Origin: Lachnospiraceae bacterium
GTDB taxonomy: Bacteria; Bacillota; Clostridia; Lachnospirales; Lachnospiraceae
Assembly: GCA_022791575.1 (NCBI GenBank)
Contig: JAAVZI010000015.1
Coordinates: forward strand, 1-64,000
DNA length: 64,000 nt
Reading direction: 5' to 3'
The notes under the pieces are model-generated. The model did no database searches and was not told the origin of the DNA. It worked only from the letters and a program-made list of their open reading frames with translations. A program made the translations under genes and the position numbers. Shown here in pieces: positions 52,825 to 61,008 of this stretch (position 1 is the stretch's first letter; the number at the start of each line of letters is the position of its first letter).

Positions 52825-53035
52825 TTAGGTAATTGCGAAAGTCACATTTAAAGCGAGGATTTTAGACAATAGATACAAAAACGCCGCTCAAAGACGTTGA
52901 TTGGATATGAGGAGATACGACATGAGGAGGGACCCACGAAGTGGGAGGAGTCCTGGTGTCAGTACTTGATTCGCTCTGTTTGTGTATATTTTGCCTAAAA
53001 TCTGGTTATGAATACTGAGTTTCGCAAATGCCTAA
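52825..53035. repeat. Hairpin repeat copy R5, long-loop form
   Basis: A 211-bp complete copy from ttaggtaattgcgaaagtc to gtttcgcaaatgcctaa. It has the same GC-rich insert as R1 (gagggacccacgaagtgggaggagtcc), plus a duplicated short segment gaggagatacgacat just before it. The spacer to R4 and the right flank are again (a)acaaaatgtc. Confidence 0.85.
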
Positions 53036-53044
53036 CAAAATGTC

Positions 53045-53098
53045 TTATAGGTAATTGCGAAAGTCTGAATCAAAGCGACGATTTTCGCAATTATCTAA
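53045..53098. repeat. Hairpin repeat copy R6, internal-deletion remnant
   Basis: Only the left end (ttataggtaattgcgaaagtctgaatcaaagcgacgatttt) joined directly to the terminal cgcaattatctaa remains. The hairpin core is missing. Confidence 0.75.
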
Positions 53099-53107
53099 CA
53101 TAATGCC

Positions 53108-53252
53108 TTAGGCATTTGCAAAAATCTTATTTCAATGCCAGAGTTTGGGCAATAGATACAAAAATGTAGCGAATCAAAAACGTCTTTGAGCGGAATTTTT
53201 GTATCTATTGTTCAAACTCGTCGCCTGGAACAGTACTTTCACAATTGCCTAA
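53108..53252. repeat. Hairpin repeat copy R7, short-loop form, opposite orientation
   Basis: A 145-bp copy inverted relative to R4. It starts ttaggcatttgcaaaaatc and ends ctttcacaattgcctaa, with the stem agtttgggcaatagatacaaaaat pairing with its inverse. It is flanked on both sides by cataatgcc. Confidence 0.85.
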
Positions 53253-53274
53253 CATAATGCCTACAAATCATTTT

Positions 53275-53823
53275 TTAGATCAAGCGATACTCCAGATATG
53301 TCTCCCTAGTTTCTACATCTTTCCAGAGAAAAGTCTGCCCATCCCATATCATATAACTGTGTCTGGACTGTTCTTTAGGAATGGATACAGAACCAGGATT
53401 CATGTAGATGATATTCCCTGCTGCCTCGCATTTTGGTACATGGGTATGGCCGTTCAGCAGAATATCTCCATTTTTCAAAGGGGGCTGCTGGCTGGGGTGA
53501 TACTTATGGCCATGGGTAGCAAACAGCATGTTCTCTCCTGCTGGAATCAGGATATATTCCGCCAGCACAGGAAATTCTAAAACCATCTGGTCCACTTCAG
53601 CCTCACAGTTTCCGCGAACACAAAAAATCTGTTCCTTATATTGGTTCAGCAGCTCAATGACCTGCTTGGGCGCATACTCCTTGGGCAGATCATTTCTAGG
53701 GCCATGATAGAGAAGGTCCCCCAGAAGCAGCAGACGGTCCGCCTGTTCTTCTTGATATGCTTTTAAAAGGGCTCGGCAGTAATAAGCCGAACCGTGAATA
53801 TCTGAAGCGATTAAAAATTTCAT
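53275..53823 (-). CDS. YfcE/MJ0936-family metallophosphoesterase
   Basis: A 182-residue phosphodiesterase of the calcineurin-like class. KFLIASDIHGSAYYC near 2-16 (D-x-H), LLLGDLLYHGPRN (GD), VRGNCEAEVD (GN[H/C]E), ATHGHKYH and LNGHTHVPKC (GHTH) supply the two-metal site. E. coli YfcE hydrolyses bis-p-nitrophenyl phosphate; the natural substrate is unknown. The start at 53823 is favoured because GGAGG lies seven bases upstream; an ATG two codons earlier overlaps the preceding gene. It is coupled to the Hpt gene upstream. Confidence 0.88.
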   Translation of the reverse strand: MKFLIASDIHGSAYYCRALLKAYQEEQADRLLLLGDLLYHGPRNDLPKEYAPKQVIELLNQYKEQIFCVRGNCEAEVDQMVLEFPVLAEYILIPAGENMLFATHGHKYHPSQQPPLKNGDILLNGHTHVPKCEAAGNIIYMNPGSVSIPKEQSRHSYMIWDGQTFLWKDVETRETYLEYRLI

Positions 53824-53825
53824 TT

Positions 53826-54179
53826 TCATTCCTCCAACTGAACGATTACAGCCTTAACAGCTGTGTATTCTTCTTCCACTTTTGCAAATAATTCCGCCGT
53901 TTTTTCATATTCCTGCTGGCGTAGGGCTGTTACCATATTATGACATACTGCGGATATGGAACCAATGCCCAGGCTGGCTGCTGACCCTTTCATGGAATGG
54001 ATCGTTTCAATCACTGCATCATAATCTCTGCAGCCTACTGCCTGTCTAGCCTGATTCATATAACTGTCGTCTACAAAGGATTTTAATAAATGAATATAAA
54101 GAGACGTCCGGTTTACTACCCGGTCCAGCGCCTTTTCCAAGTCTATATTTAATTCATTTCCAGCTTCTTCCAAAGTCAT
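53826..54179 (-). CDS. Stand-alone histidine phosphotransfer (Hpt) protein
   Basis: A 117-residue all-helical protein with the Hpt motif IHSMKGSAASLG, phospho-acceptor His61. Hpt proteins shuttle phosphate between receivers in multi-step phosphorelays. No hybrid kinase or receiver is adjacent, so its partners must be elsewhere. Its stop codon is next to the start of the phosphodiesterase gene. A stem-loop without T-run at 54228-54268 precedes it. Confidence 0.82.
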   Translation of the reverse strand: MTLEEAGNELNIDLEKALDRVVNRTSLYIHLLKSFVDDSYMNQARQAVGCRDYDAVIETIHSMKGSAASLGIGSISAVCHNMVTALRQQEYEKTAELFAKVEEEYTAVKAVIVQLEE

Positions 54180-54227
54180 AACCTTTACTCCTGTCTGATT
54201 TTATTATGTACGAAATCATACCACAAG

Positions 54228-54268
54228 AGGCAAAGTCTCTATGCTGATATCCCGCAGAGCCTTTGCCT
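54228..54268 (-). terminator. Possible terminator after the ABC-2 exporter operon
   Basis: AGGCAAAG (54228-54235) pairs with CTTTGCCT (54261-54268), with a further inner pairing CTCT/AGAG. There is no T-run after it on the minus strand, so it may be only a stem-loop. Confidence 0.4.
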
Positions 54269-54312
54269 TCTATAAGATAATACCATATTTTGCTGAAAAA
54301 AGATAGTCCTAA

Positions 54313-55464
54313 TTATCCTGCCCTTCTGCGCTTCTTTGATACCGCCAGTCCAAAAGCTAGAAATGCAGCAGAAAATCCAAGCTGCATACCGATACTTACC
54401 CAGTACTGCTCTGCTTTGATGGCATAAGCCCCTTTTTCTAAAAATTCCAGTGCCGTAATATACCAGTACGTAGGGACAAAATGAGAAACCATTTTAATTC
54501 CGTCGCCCATGATACTAAGCGGCACGAAAACCCCGCCCAGGAATGCCAGCGACAGACTAGCAACGGTACTGGACATACCTAATGACTGCTCTTTCTGCGT
54601 TATCATCCCGATTAGGAAACTAAGAGAAAAGGCTACTATTCCAAAACAAACTAAATTTAGGATCATCAGTAATCCGGTTTGACTGAACAGCCCTTCCCGA
54701 TAAAATACTGCCGCTATCAAAAGATATAATAGAATGTATCCGGCTTCCACAAGTACGCTGCCGCCCCACAGACCTAAATTCCGTTTAAATAACGGATACG
54801 AAGATACATTGATACGGTCTTTCACCTCTTTACGGTTGAAGGTGACAATGCTGGCGCTGATTCCTAGAATACTAATGGACACAAGTACATAGGAAAGATA
54901 ACGCATAAAGAAATAAATCGGAGAGCCTTCACTGCCCTGATTCTGGCTGCTGAACGTCACTTCTGCTTCCTTCTTTAGAGTTGACTGTGTAGCTTTCATG
55001 GCTTCATCTAGGGTCATACCGGTCTGTTGATAGGCATACAAGGTACTCATATACTGATTTACATAATTTATCACAGACTGGCTGTAAACAGTACCTGGCA
55101 GTGTCGTAATCTCCAATAAATGCTTTGCATTACCCTTTTCAAGCTCCTGGCCAAAACCCTTTTTAATATAAATCACGCAGGCAATATTTCTAGCAAACAA
55201 TTGATCTGTCAGCAGTTCTTTATCATCCTCATAATTTTTTAATTCATTATTTTTTCCCACATATTTTATAAACTGCTGGCTGGCCTCTGACTGATCCTGA
55301 TCAAAAATCGTAATTGGATAACTGGTATTTTCAAAATTCCCTCCCATTTCACTGCTTCCCATTTTTGAAAGCCCAAATGCCAATACCAGAAAAATGCCGG
55401 TATAAATAAGGATGGAGTTCTTCCGTTTCCACAATATTTTTAAATAAGCATTAAAGACTTGCAT
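54313..55464 (-). CDS. ABC-2 type exporter permease, subunit 2
   Basis: A 383-residue membrane protein with one N-terminal helix (SILIYTGIFLVLAFG), a large extracellular domain (about 35-180) and five or six C-terminal helices, the ABC-2/YhgE-like layout of drug and lantibiotic/linearmycin exporters. EQSLGMSSTVASLSLAFLGGVFVPLSIMGDGI is the typical motif. It overlaps the neighbouring permease gene by 14 bases. The substrate is unknown. Confidence 0.85.
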   Translation of the reverse strand: MQVFNAYLKILWKRKNSILIYTGIFLVLAFGLSKMGSSEMGGNFENTSYPITIFDQDQSEASQQFIKYVGKNNELKNYEDDKELLTDQLFARNIACVIYIKKGFGQELEKGNAKHLLEITTLPGTVYSQSVINYVNQYMSTLYAYQQTGMTLDEAMKATQSTLKKEAEVTFSSQNQGSEGSPIYFFMRYLSYVLVSISILGISASIVTFNRKEVKDRINVSSYPLFKRNLGLWGGSVLVEAGYILLYLLIAAVFYREGLFSQTGLLMILNLVCFGIVAFSLSFLIGMITQKEQSLGMSSTVASLSLAFLGGVFVPLSIMGDGIKMVSHFVPTYWYITALEFLEKGAYAIKAEQYWVSIGMQLGFSAAFLAFGLAVSKKRRRAG

Positions 55465-56590
55465 ACTTCATCCTCCTTGTCAATAAAATACTGGCGGCGC
55501 ATATGAAAACGGTCATTGCCGCAAGAATCCCCAGGTTTCTCCAGTACCGTTCTAAGGAATCGTACACATTCAGCGAATAAAGGCTGTCTACAATCAATGT
55601 AGCAGGATTAATTCGGTTTAAGATCGGAAGATGGTCTTCTATCACCTGCTTAACGATATTCACCATTAGGCCGCTTAGGAACGATAATAGCAGCGTAATA
55701 CTGGTATTTAAGCCATAACGTATAGGCATAGTAAGACTTCCGGCAGAACCCAGCAGTATACCAATGGCAATACCGATAGAAGAGCCAAGCAATATGACCG
55801 GAATAAAGTATACAATTCGGCTGCCAAGCTGAATGCCCAGCACATTTCTCAGATACACAAGCAATAGGCACTCAATCACGCATTCGATTAAAAGACAAAC
55901 CAGAAATTCTGAGATTACGACTACGCTTTTTTTAATCGGTGCCACACCTCGTCTTGCTCCAATGGCCGTTGCATTGGCCTGCAGTTTAGAAAAACGGTCC
56001 AGGGACAAATAGCTGGCAAATAAACAGCTCATAGCAATCAGCGCGTAGAAATACTGCAGCATATTATCCATATTTCCCTGAGACTGATTCACCTCAGTAT
56101 AGAATTCCGGCATATTCTCCCAAGCAGACAGCAGTTTGGAAATGTTCTGGGGCGCCCTGGCCGATACTTCCTTTACCATACTCATCTGTTGCTGAACGCG
56201 TTCCAAAAACATATGAAGAATTGTCTGATTCACGCCGTTTTCCTGCAGAACAAGACTGATTTCTTTTCCTGCCAGATAATAACCGTCAATTTTTTCATTC
56301 TTAAGCGCTTCCTCTGCTTCTTTTTTTGTCATCCGGCTAATTCGAAACATCTTTGTACCTTTTTCATCCTCTACGGTCTGAAGCAGCTTCTCAAAAGCTT
56401 GATTTTCCTGGTTTTCCTCTTCTATGACTAAAGCGGCTGGAATCTCATGGTATTGTTCTGCGCGTTCATATATATCACCAAAGGAAACATAGAACAGCGT
56501 TCCTAAAATAAATGGAAACAAAGCTGCCCAGAATACCGCCTGTCGTTCGCGCAGAATTCCTTTTAGTCCATAAATAAAATTATGAATCAT
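55451..56590 (-). CDS. ABC-2 type exporter permease, subunit 1
   Basis: A 379-residue permease with an N-terminal helix (RQAVFWAALFPFILGTLFYVSFGDI), an extracellular domain (about 45-190) and six C-terminal hydrophobic stretches. It is paralogous in layout to the next gene; a two-permease ABC-2 system is like LnrM/LnrN. It overlaps the ATPase gene by 4 bases and the other permease by 14, so all three are translated together. Confidence 0.85.
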   Translation of the reverse strand: MIHNFIYGLKGILRERQAVFWAALFPFILGTLFYVSFGDIYERAEQYHEIPAALVIEEENQENQAFEKLLQTVEDEKGTKMFRISRMTKKEAEEALKNEKIDGYYLAGKEISLVLQENGVNQTILHMFLERVQQQMSMVKEVSARAPQNISKLLSAWENMPEFYTEVNQSQGNMDNMLQYFYALIAMSCLFASYLSLDRFSKLQANATAIGARRGVAPIKKSVVVISEFLVCLLIECVIECLLLVYLRNVLGIQLGSRIVYFIPVILLGSSIGIAIGILLGSAGSLTMPIRYGLNTSITLLLSFLSGLMVNIVKQVIEDHLPILNRINPATLIVDSLYSLNVYDSLERYWRNLGILAAMTVFICAASILLTRRMKYASL

Positions 56591-57528
56591 GAATCACGCA
56601 GCTCCTTTCCTGTAATCTCCAGAAATACATCATTTAATGTTGGCATTTCGGAATAAGCACGGCCAAAATAGACTTCCTTCTCTTTTAAAAACTCTAATAT
56701 ATGAATCATATTATGCTTACCGCCGTCACATTTAATTTTCAAAATACCATTTTCATAAGTAGTCTGATATACATGGGAAATCTGACGGATTTCCTCCAGA
56801 TAGGAATCTGAAAATTCTGGAAGTTCAACAGTAATATTTTCTGAATTACGAATCATGCCCTTTAATTCATCCTTCGTGCCTATCGCAATATTCTTTCCTT
56901 TATCCATGATGGCGATCCTTGTACAGATCTGCTCCACTTCTTCCATATAATGAGAAGTATAAATAATGGTGGCACCCTCTTTATTCAGCTGCTGAATTCC
57001 CTCTAGTATTTTATTCCGGCTCTGGGGATCAACTGCCACGGTTGGTTCATCCAGTATAATCAGCTCTGGCTTATGAGCAATGCCGCAGGCAATGTTCAAT
57101 CTTCTTAAAAGACCGCCAGAAAGTTTCTTCGGATACATTTTACGGAACTCTTCCAGACCTACAAAGGCAATTGCCTCCTCAACCATTCTGCGCCGTTTCT
57201 GCTTCTCCCGAACATATAGGCCGCAGAAATAATCTATGTTTTCAAAAACCGTCAGTTCTTCAAAGACTGCCACATTCTGCAGAACCACACCAATTCGGCG
57301 TTTCAGATCGTAACTGTCCGGCCGCATCTCCTGACCGAATACCTGAATGCTGCCTTTATCATATGCGAGCAGCGACAGCAGACAATTAATGGTAGTCGTC
57401 TTGCCGGAACCGTTCGGACCCAGAAGGCCGAATACCTCTCCCTTTTCAATAGACAGGCTGAAATGGTCCAAAGCTATTAATTCCTGATATCTTTTAACCA
57501 GATTCTCGATTTTTACAATATTCTCCAT
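56587..57528 (-). CDS. ABC exporter ATPase (LnrL/CcmA type)
   Basis: A 313-residue ATPase. GLLGPNGSGKTTTINCL is the Walker A, LSGGLLRRLNIACGIAHKPELIILDEPTVAVDP is the signature and Walker B, and IYTSHYMEEVE the H-loop. A C-terminal region of about 90 residues follows, as in drug-export ATPases. The start ATG at 57528 is chosen over one six bases upstream because AAGGAGG then has a nine-base spacing. It heads the three-gene exporter operon; the two-component system at 59244-60978 is a plausible regulator. Confidence 0.88.
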   Translation of the reverse strand: MENIVKIENLVKRYQELIALDHFSLSIEKGEVFGLLGPNGSGKTTTINCLLSLLAYDKGSIQVFGQEMRPDSYDLKRRIGVVLQNVAVFEELTVFENIDYFCGLYVREKQKRRRMVEEAIAFVGLEEFRKMYPKKLSGGLLRRLNIACGIAHKPELIILDEPTVAVDPQSRNKILEGIQQLNKEGATIIYTSHYMEEVEQICTRIAIMDKGKNIAIGTKDELKGMIRNSENITVELPEFSDSYLEEIRQISHVYQTTYENGILKIKCDGGKHNMIHILEFLKEKEVYFGRAYSEMPTLNDVFLEITGKELRDS

Positions 57529-57663
57529 ATACATGCTCCTCCTTTTCTACGGTTACAGTTTACCGAAAAAAAACATAATATAACAGTGAAAATTATAAAT
57601 TTCATAAATGACATTTGTCACATTTTTCATTCAGGGGAATTGATCTCTGTACATTTTACAGCA

Positions 57664-57698
57664 AAAAGCAGCCGTTGGTTTTATTACGGCTGCTTTAT
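57664..57698 (-). terminator. Terminator after the membrane-anchored hypothetical gene
   Basis: AAAGCAGCCGT pairs with ACGGCTGCTTT around AATAAAACCA. On the minus strand the stem ends in CTTTTTG. It closes the transcript of the gene at 57731-58147. Confidence 0.7.
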
Positions 57699-57730
57699 GT
57701 ATTGTATAATTTGATGGTTTGCCTGTCTTT

Positions 57731-58147
57731 TTACAGAAATAATTGTTTCACTTTTGTAAATGCAGGTATATCGTATTTCTTTTCTTTTTTCAATTCAACA
57801 CTAAAATAGGCATCCTCTTCATAATTGTAGATCAGCACATAACGAAAATCAGAAATGGATTGCTTTAATTCTTTCTTTTTAAAAAATTCCTGAGCTTCAT
57901 CCGGTCTATACTTAAATTCCTTTTTCGAAGCGTCAAGTAAAGATAGTGTAGGTGCATAGGTAGTTAATAATTCCTGCAGTTCTTCCACTCGAAGATCGTT
58001 TTCATTTAACTCTTGATAATGGCTAGCCGATTCGTTTAATTTAATCACTACCACTTCATTTTGAAAAACGATTTTGGCAGAAACTAACACAACAATAATG
58101 CCGACAACCATTATGCCGAGTAATACATCAATCAGCTTTTTCTTCAT
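57731..58147 (-). CDS. Hypothetical protein with N-terminal membrane anchor
   Basis: A 138-residue protein. Residues 5-27 form a strong hydrophobic helix after KKK, leaving a 110-residue extracellular domain rich in Glu and Lys (ESASHYQELNENDLRVEELQELLTTYAP, then FFKKKELKQSISDFRYVLIYNYEEDAYFSVELKK). I do not recognise a family. RBS GAAGGGACGG and a terminator support it as a real gene. It is more AT-rich than its neighbours. The 415-base gap to 58563 is AT-rich and holds the repeat fragment R8; I see nothing else in it. Confidence 0.65.
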   Translation of the reverse strand: MKKKLIDVLLGIMVVGIIVVLVSAKIVFQNEVVVIKLNESASHYQELNENDLRVEELQELLTTYAPTLSLLDASKKEFKYRPDEAQEFFKKKELKQSISDFRYVLIYNYEEDAYFSVELKKEKKYDIPAFTKVKQLFL

Positions 58148-58501
58148 AAAATTTTCCGTCCCTTCATAAAATTTTTTCTGTTGCTGTACAGCTTTTATCT
58201 ATTGGCTGCTAACTGTATTATAATATATTTTTTTCCTGTTGTCCACTGAAACAACGATCGAAAAAAGCATTAGCTGTTATTTTTGATCGTATGTAAACAG
58301 ATTTTTGAGAAAAATTGTAACATCCAATTTCTTATTTATCCAAGATAATTTTGAAGTTTGTGGATATATTATGAATGTGATTTAATTTAAATACAATTTA
58401 TAGTGCAGCAAGTTTTTTAAGGAATAAACAGGTCAGAGATACAGTTGAATGTAGTTAAATTAGATATTAAAAATATTTAGATGTTGACAATATAACTGGA
58501 A

Positions 58502-58545
58502 TAGGTAATTGTGAAAGTCTGTATCAAAGCGACGATTTTAAACTA
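58502..58545. repeat. Hairpin repeat fragment R8 in the AbrB-type gene leader
   Basis: ataggtaattgtgaaagtctgtatcaaagcgacgatttta matches the left end of R5 and R6, but the rest of the element is missing. It ends about 4 bases before the AGGAAGG ribosome site of the next gene. Confidence 0.7.
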
Positions 58546-58562
58546 GGAAGGTGAAAAATTGT

Positions 58563-58859
58563 ATGAGAGAAACTGGTGTAATCCGTAGAATAGATAATTT
58601 GGGCAGAATCGTGATTCCCAAGGAAATTAGAACAAAATGGGGAATAAAAAATGGAGATTCCTTTGATATTTATATTCACAGAGATGAGATTGTTTTGAAA
58701 AAAACGAATTCTTCTCCTGGATTAAATGAACTTATAATAAGGTTAGAAGAAAAATTTCATAATGTAAAGGATGAAATGGACATTGATATTTCTAATAGCA
58801 TTTATGAACATATAAATGCGTTGCGAGAAATTCTAAATAAGATAAATGAAAAATGTTAG
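58563..58859 (+). CDS. AbrB/MazE/SpoVT-type transcriptional regulator
   Basis: A 98-residue protein. The N-terminal swapped-hairpin DNA-binding domain (about 1-50) has RETGVIRRIDNLGRIVIPKEIRTKWGIKNGDSFDIYI, the AbrB signature. A short helical C-terminal part (about 55-98) resembles the dimerising tail of AbrB/SpoVT-like regulators. The start is taken at the ATG at 58563; a GTG four codons earlier overlaps AGGAAGGTG and is less likely. The gene lies in the most AT-rich stretch of the window, beside tRNA-Gly and a repeat fragment. Its targets are unknown. Confidence 0.85.
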   Translation: MRETGVIRRIDNLGRIVIPKEIRTKWGIKNGDSFDIYIHRDEIVLKKTNSSPGLNELIIRLEEKFHNVKDEMDIDISNSIYEHINALREILNKINEKC

Positions 58860-59050
58860 AGAGTTTTTTTAATCGTTTTAATAACCAAACTAGTTAATTA
58901 TAACTAAAATAATATAATAATTAATTATATATCAAATAGTTTGATAAGCAGACAAAAATAGAATGATAAACAAATCAGAATTATTCAAAAGGTGTTTGGT
59001 TGATTTTGCTTTTCGGATTTTATTCAAAACCCTATAATCAGTACAAAAAA

Positions 59051-59121
59051 AGCAGATAACGGGAATCGAACCCGCCTTTCCGGCTTGGGAAGCCGGCGTT
59101 CTACCAATGAACCATATCTGC
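59051..59121 (-). tRNA. tRNA-Gly (anticodon CCC)
   Basis: The minus-strand sequence GCAGATA...TATCTGC forms the acceptor stem, with GTTC/GAAC D-stem, a CCGGC-TTCCCAA-GCCGG anticodon arm (CCC at positions 34-36), and a CGGG-TTCGATT-CCCG T-arm. The discriminator base is T and CCA is not encoded; a T-run follows at once. Length is 71 nt, normal for Gly. Confidence 0.95.
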
Positions 59122-59243
59122 ATGGAACTATCATACCACTCTTTCAGGTAAATTGCAAGAATATATTTTATAAAATTAATGTTCCCATAAAGCGGATTCA
59201 AGAATTAATTTCAGCTATTCAATGCAGCTTCCACCTATGCTGC

Positions 59244-59870
59244 TTAATTCAGATTCATATAATAGTAGACGGCTAGCTGCGTCCGGTCCCGTAGCTCTAA
59301 TTTATCCAAAATGGTACTTAGATAATTACGTACAGTCCCCTCGCTCAAGAACAGCGTATCGGCAATCTCACGATTGTTCAGTCCTTTGGCAACTAGTTCA
59401 ATCAGCTGAAATTCTTTATCTGTAATCTGAGGCGGTAATGAGGGTCTGCCAGAATTCTTATTCTGCATAAGACTGGAAAATTTGGTAATCACCTGTCCAT
59501 CAAACACCGTCTGTCCCTGCATAACTGCGCGAAGTGCTGGTGCTATGCTTTCAAAGGCCTGCTTCAAAATATATCCTTTTGCTCCAATATGCAGGGCTTT
59601 GACAATGTATTCCTCATCTGAAAAAGTAGTTAGAAAGAGAATTCGGCAGTCTGGGAATTTTTTCAGAAGTAATTCTCCGGCTTCCAGCCCAGTCATATGT
59701 TCCATGCGGATATCCATAAGCAGAATATCCGGCTGACAGGCTTCATATAGTTCAAGGGCTTCTTTACCGCTGTTTCCAATAGCAGTGATCTCAATATCCT
59801 CGTTATTGTCCAAAATCGTTTTTAAAGATAATGCAACCAATGGGTCATCATCAATAATTAAAACCTTCAT
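59244..59870 (-). CDS. NarL/LuxR-type response regulator
   Basis: A 208-residue regulator. The receiver domain has the acidic pair D7/D8, phospho-acceptor Asp53 (LLMDIRMEHMTG), T at about 81 and the conserved Lys in GYILKQAF. The C-terminal helix-turn-helix has ITDKEFQLIELVAKGLNNREIADTLFLSEGTVRNYLSTIL, the NarL/LuxR pattern. The start at 59870 follows AAAGGAG; the frame overlaps the kinase gene further upstream. It pairs with the sensor kinase upstream (13-base gap). Likely targets include nearby exporter genes, by analogy. Confidence 0.92.
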   Translation of the reverse strand: MKVLIIDDDPLVALSLKTILDNNEDIEITAIGNSGKEALELYEACQPDILLMDIRMEHMTGLEAGELLLKKFPDCRILFLTTFSDEEYIVKALHIGAKGYILKQAFESIAPALRAVMQGQTVFDGQVITKFSSLMQNKNSGRPSLPPQITDKEFQLIELVAKGLNNREIADTLFLSEGTVRNYLSTILDKLELRDRTQLAVYYYMNLN

Positions 59871-59883
59871 AAATGATCTCCTT

Positions 59884-60978
59884 TTATAGTCTTTCTTTGG
59901 GAACACTGATAAAAATTCGAAAGCCATGTTCAGTCGTAATTTCTATCGTTCCATGAAGGGAAAGTATTCGCTCCTGCATACTAAGAAGTCCCATGCCGCT
60001 TCCATTATATCCGCTTGGAGAAAACTGTTCCGGCAAGACACCATTGTCCTCAATAATCAGTTGGTAAAATTGAGGATGTTCCAGCATAGTAATCTGCATG
60101 CAATCAGCATTACTGTGACGTATGGTATTATGAATGGCTTCCTTAATAATAGAAAGAAGGTGATAGGTCAGTGTCTGCGAAATCTTCTCCACCTTATAAT
60201 GCAGATGAATCTTAGGCTGGGAAATACCGCATATGAAACTGTTTATAGAAAACTGCAGGTTCGTTTCAGGATTATGAAGATTGTGAACACTGGTACGAAT
60301 CGTATCCATGGCTTGATTCAGCGTCTGGGAAACCTGATCCAAAAAAGGAGTCAGCTGTTCATTTTTATGGATTGTATTAATTGCACCGATCTGTAGAATG
60401 GAACGAGTTAATAAATGTCCTACGTTATCATGAATTTCTCTGGCAATACGATTTCGTTCTCGAAGCGTAGCAGCCTCTATTTCATAATGAGATTTTTCTA
60501 TCAGATCAGCATTTTTCTGCTCTAACAGCAGTTGTAGCTCCCTGTCATGATCTCGGTTTCTGCGAATCGTATCCTGTAGCTGACAGAACATATGATATGA
60601 CCGGCCCATAACGATTGCAGCCAGAATCAAGAGCATCAGCAGACAGCCCAATCTGAAGGGAATTCTAGGAAAAAGAACAGCATAAGCTGCAATAATACAA
60701 AAATAGGAAATTAGTTTCTCCTTTTTTGTGAGTTTTCGATCAGTTGTATCATATGCCGTAATGGGAAGATACATGCCTAGAGCAGATAAATACCAAACAA
60801 ATATAACAGTAAGACAGGCCGTTACTAAAGATAATCGTCCATTGTCTGAGTAGTAGGACAGACTGCTTAAAGCAAGAATTAGCAAAGAAGCAGCAGCGCA
60901 TACTGTAATTTCAAAATTAGGCAGAAGAAGAATCAGACATAACAAAAATAAGATTATCTTTTCAATTAAATAACGCAT
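59884..60978 (-). CDS. Sensor histidine kinase (HisKA_3 type)
   Basis: A 364-residue membrane kinase. Four or five N-terminal helices (about 5-30, 30-45, 52-70, 88-125) have little extracellular loop, so an intramembrane-sensing type is possible. A short coiled stretch (about 145-170) precedes the phospho-acceptor motif REIHDNVGHLLTRS with His183. The C-terminal ATPase domain has HSNADC and the glycine loop GYNGSGMGLLSMQERI. It is the LnrJ/DesK-like class. Co-operon with the NarL-type regulator. Confidence 0.9.
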   Translation of the reverse strand: MRYLIEKIILFLLCLILLLPNFEITVCAAASLLILALSSLSYYSDNGRLSLVTACLTVIFVWYLSALGMYLPITAYDTTDRKLTKKEKLISYFCIIAAYAVLFPRIPFRLGCLLMLLILAAIVMGRSYHMFCQLQDTIRRNRDHDRELQLLLEQKNADLIEKSHYEIEAATLRERNRIAREIHDNVGHLLTRSILQIGAINTIHKNEQLTPFLDQVSQTLNQAMDTIRTSVHNLHNPETNLQFSINSFICGISQPKIHLHYKVEKISQTLTYHLLSIIKEAIHNTIRHSNADCMQITMLEHPQFYQLIIEDNGVLPEQFSPSGYNGSGMGLLSMQERILSLHGTIEITTEHGFRIFISVPKERL

Positions 60979-61008
60979 AACTCTTCTCCTTTTGATTTAA
61001 TAACAGTT

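Noticed and set aside
52671-53252. CRISPR-like array from the clustered repeats
   Set aside because: Units are 54-211 bp, palindromic along their whole length, in both orientations and without unique spacers; there are no cas genes.
59051-59121. tRNA-Gly as a proven phage or island attachment site
   Set aside because: I found no second copy of the tRNA 3' end and no integrase gene in the window.
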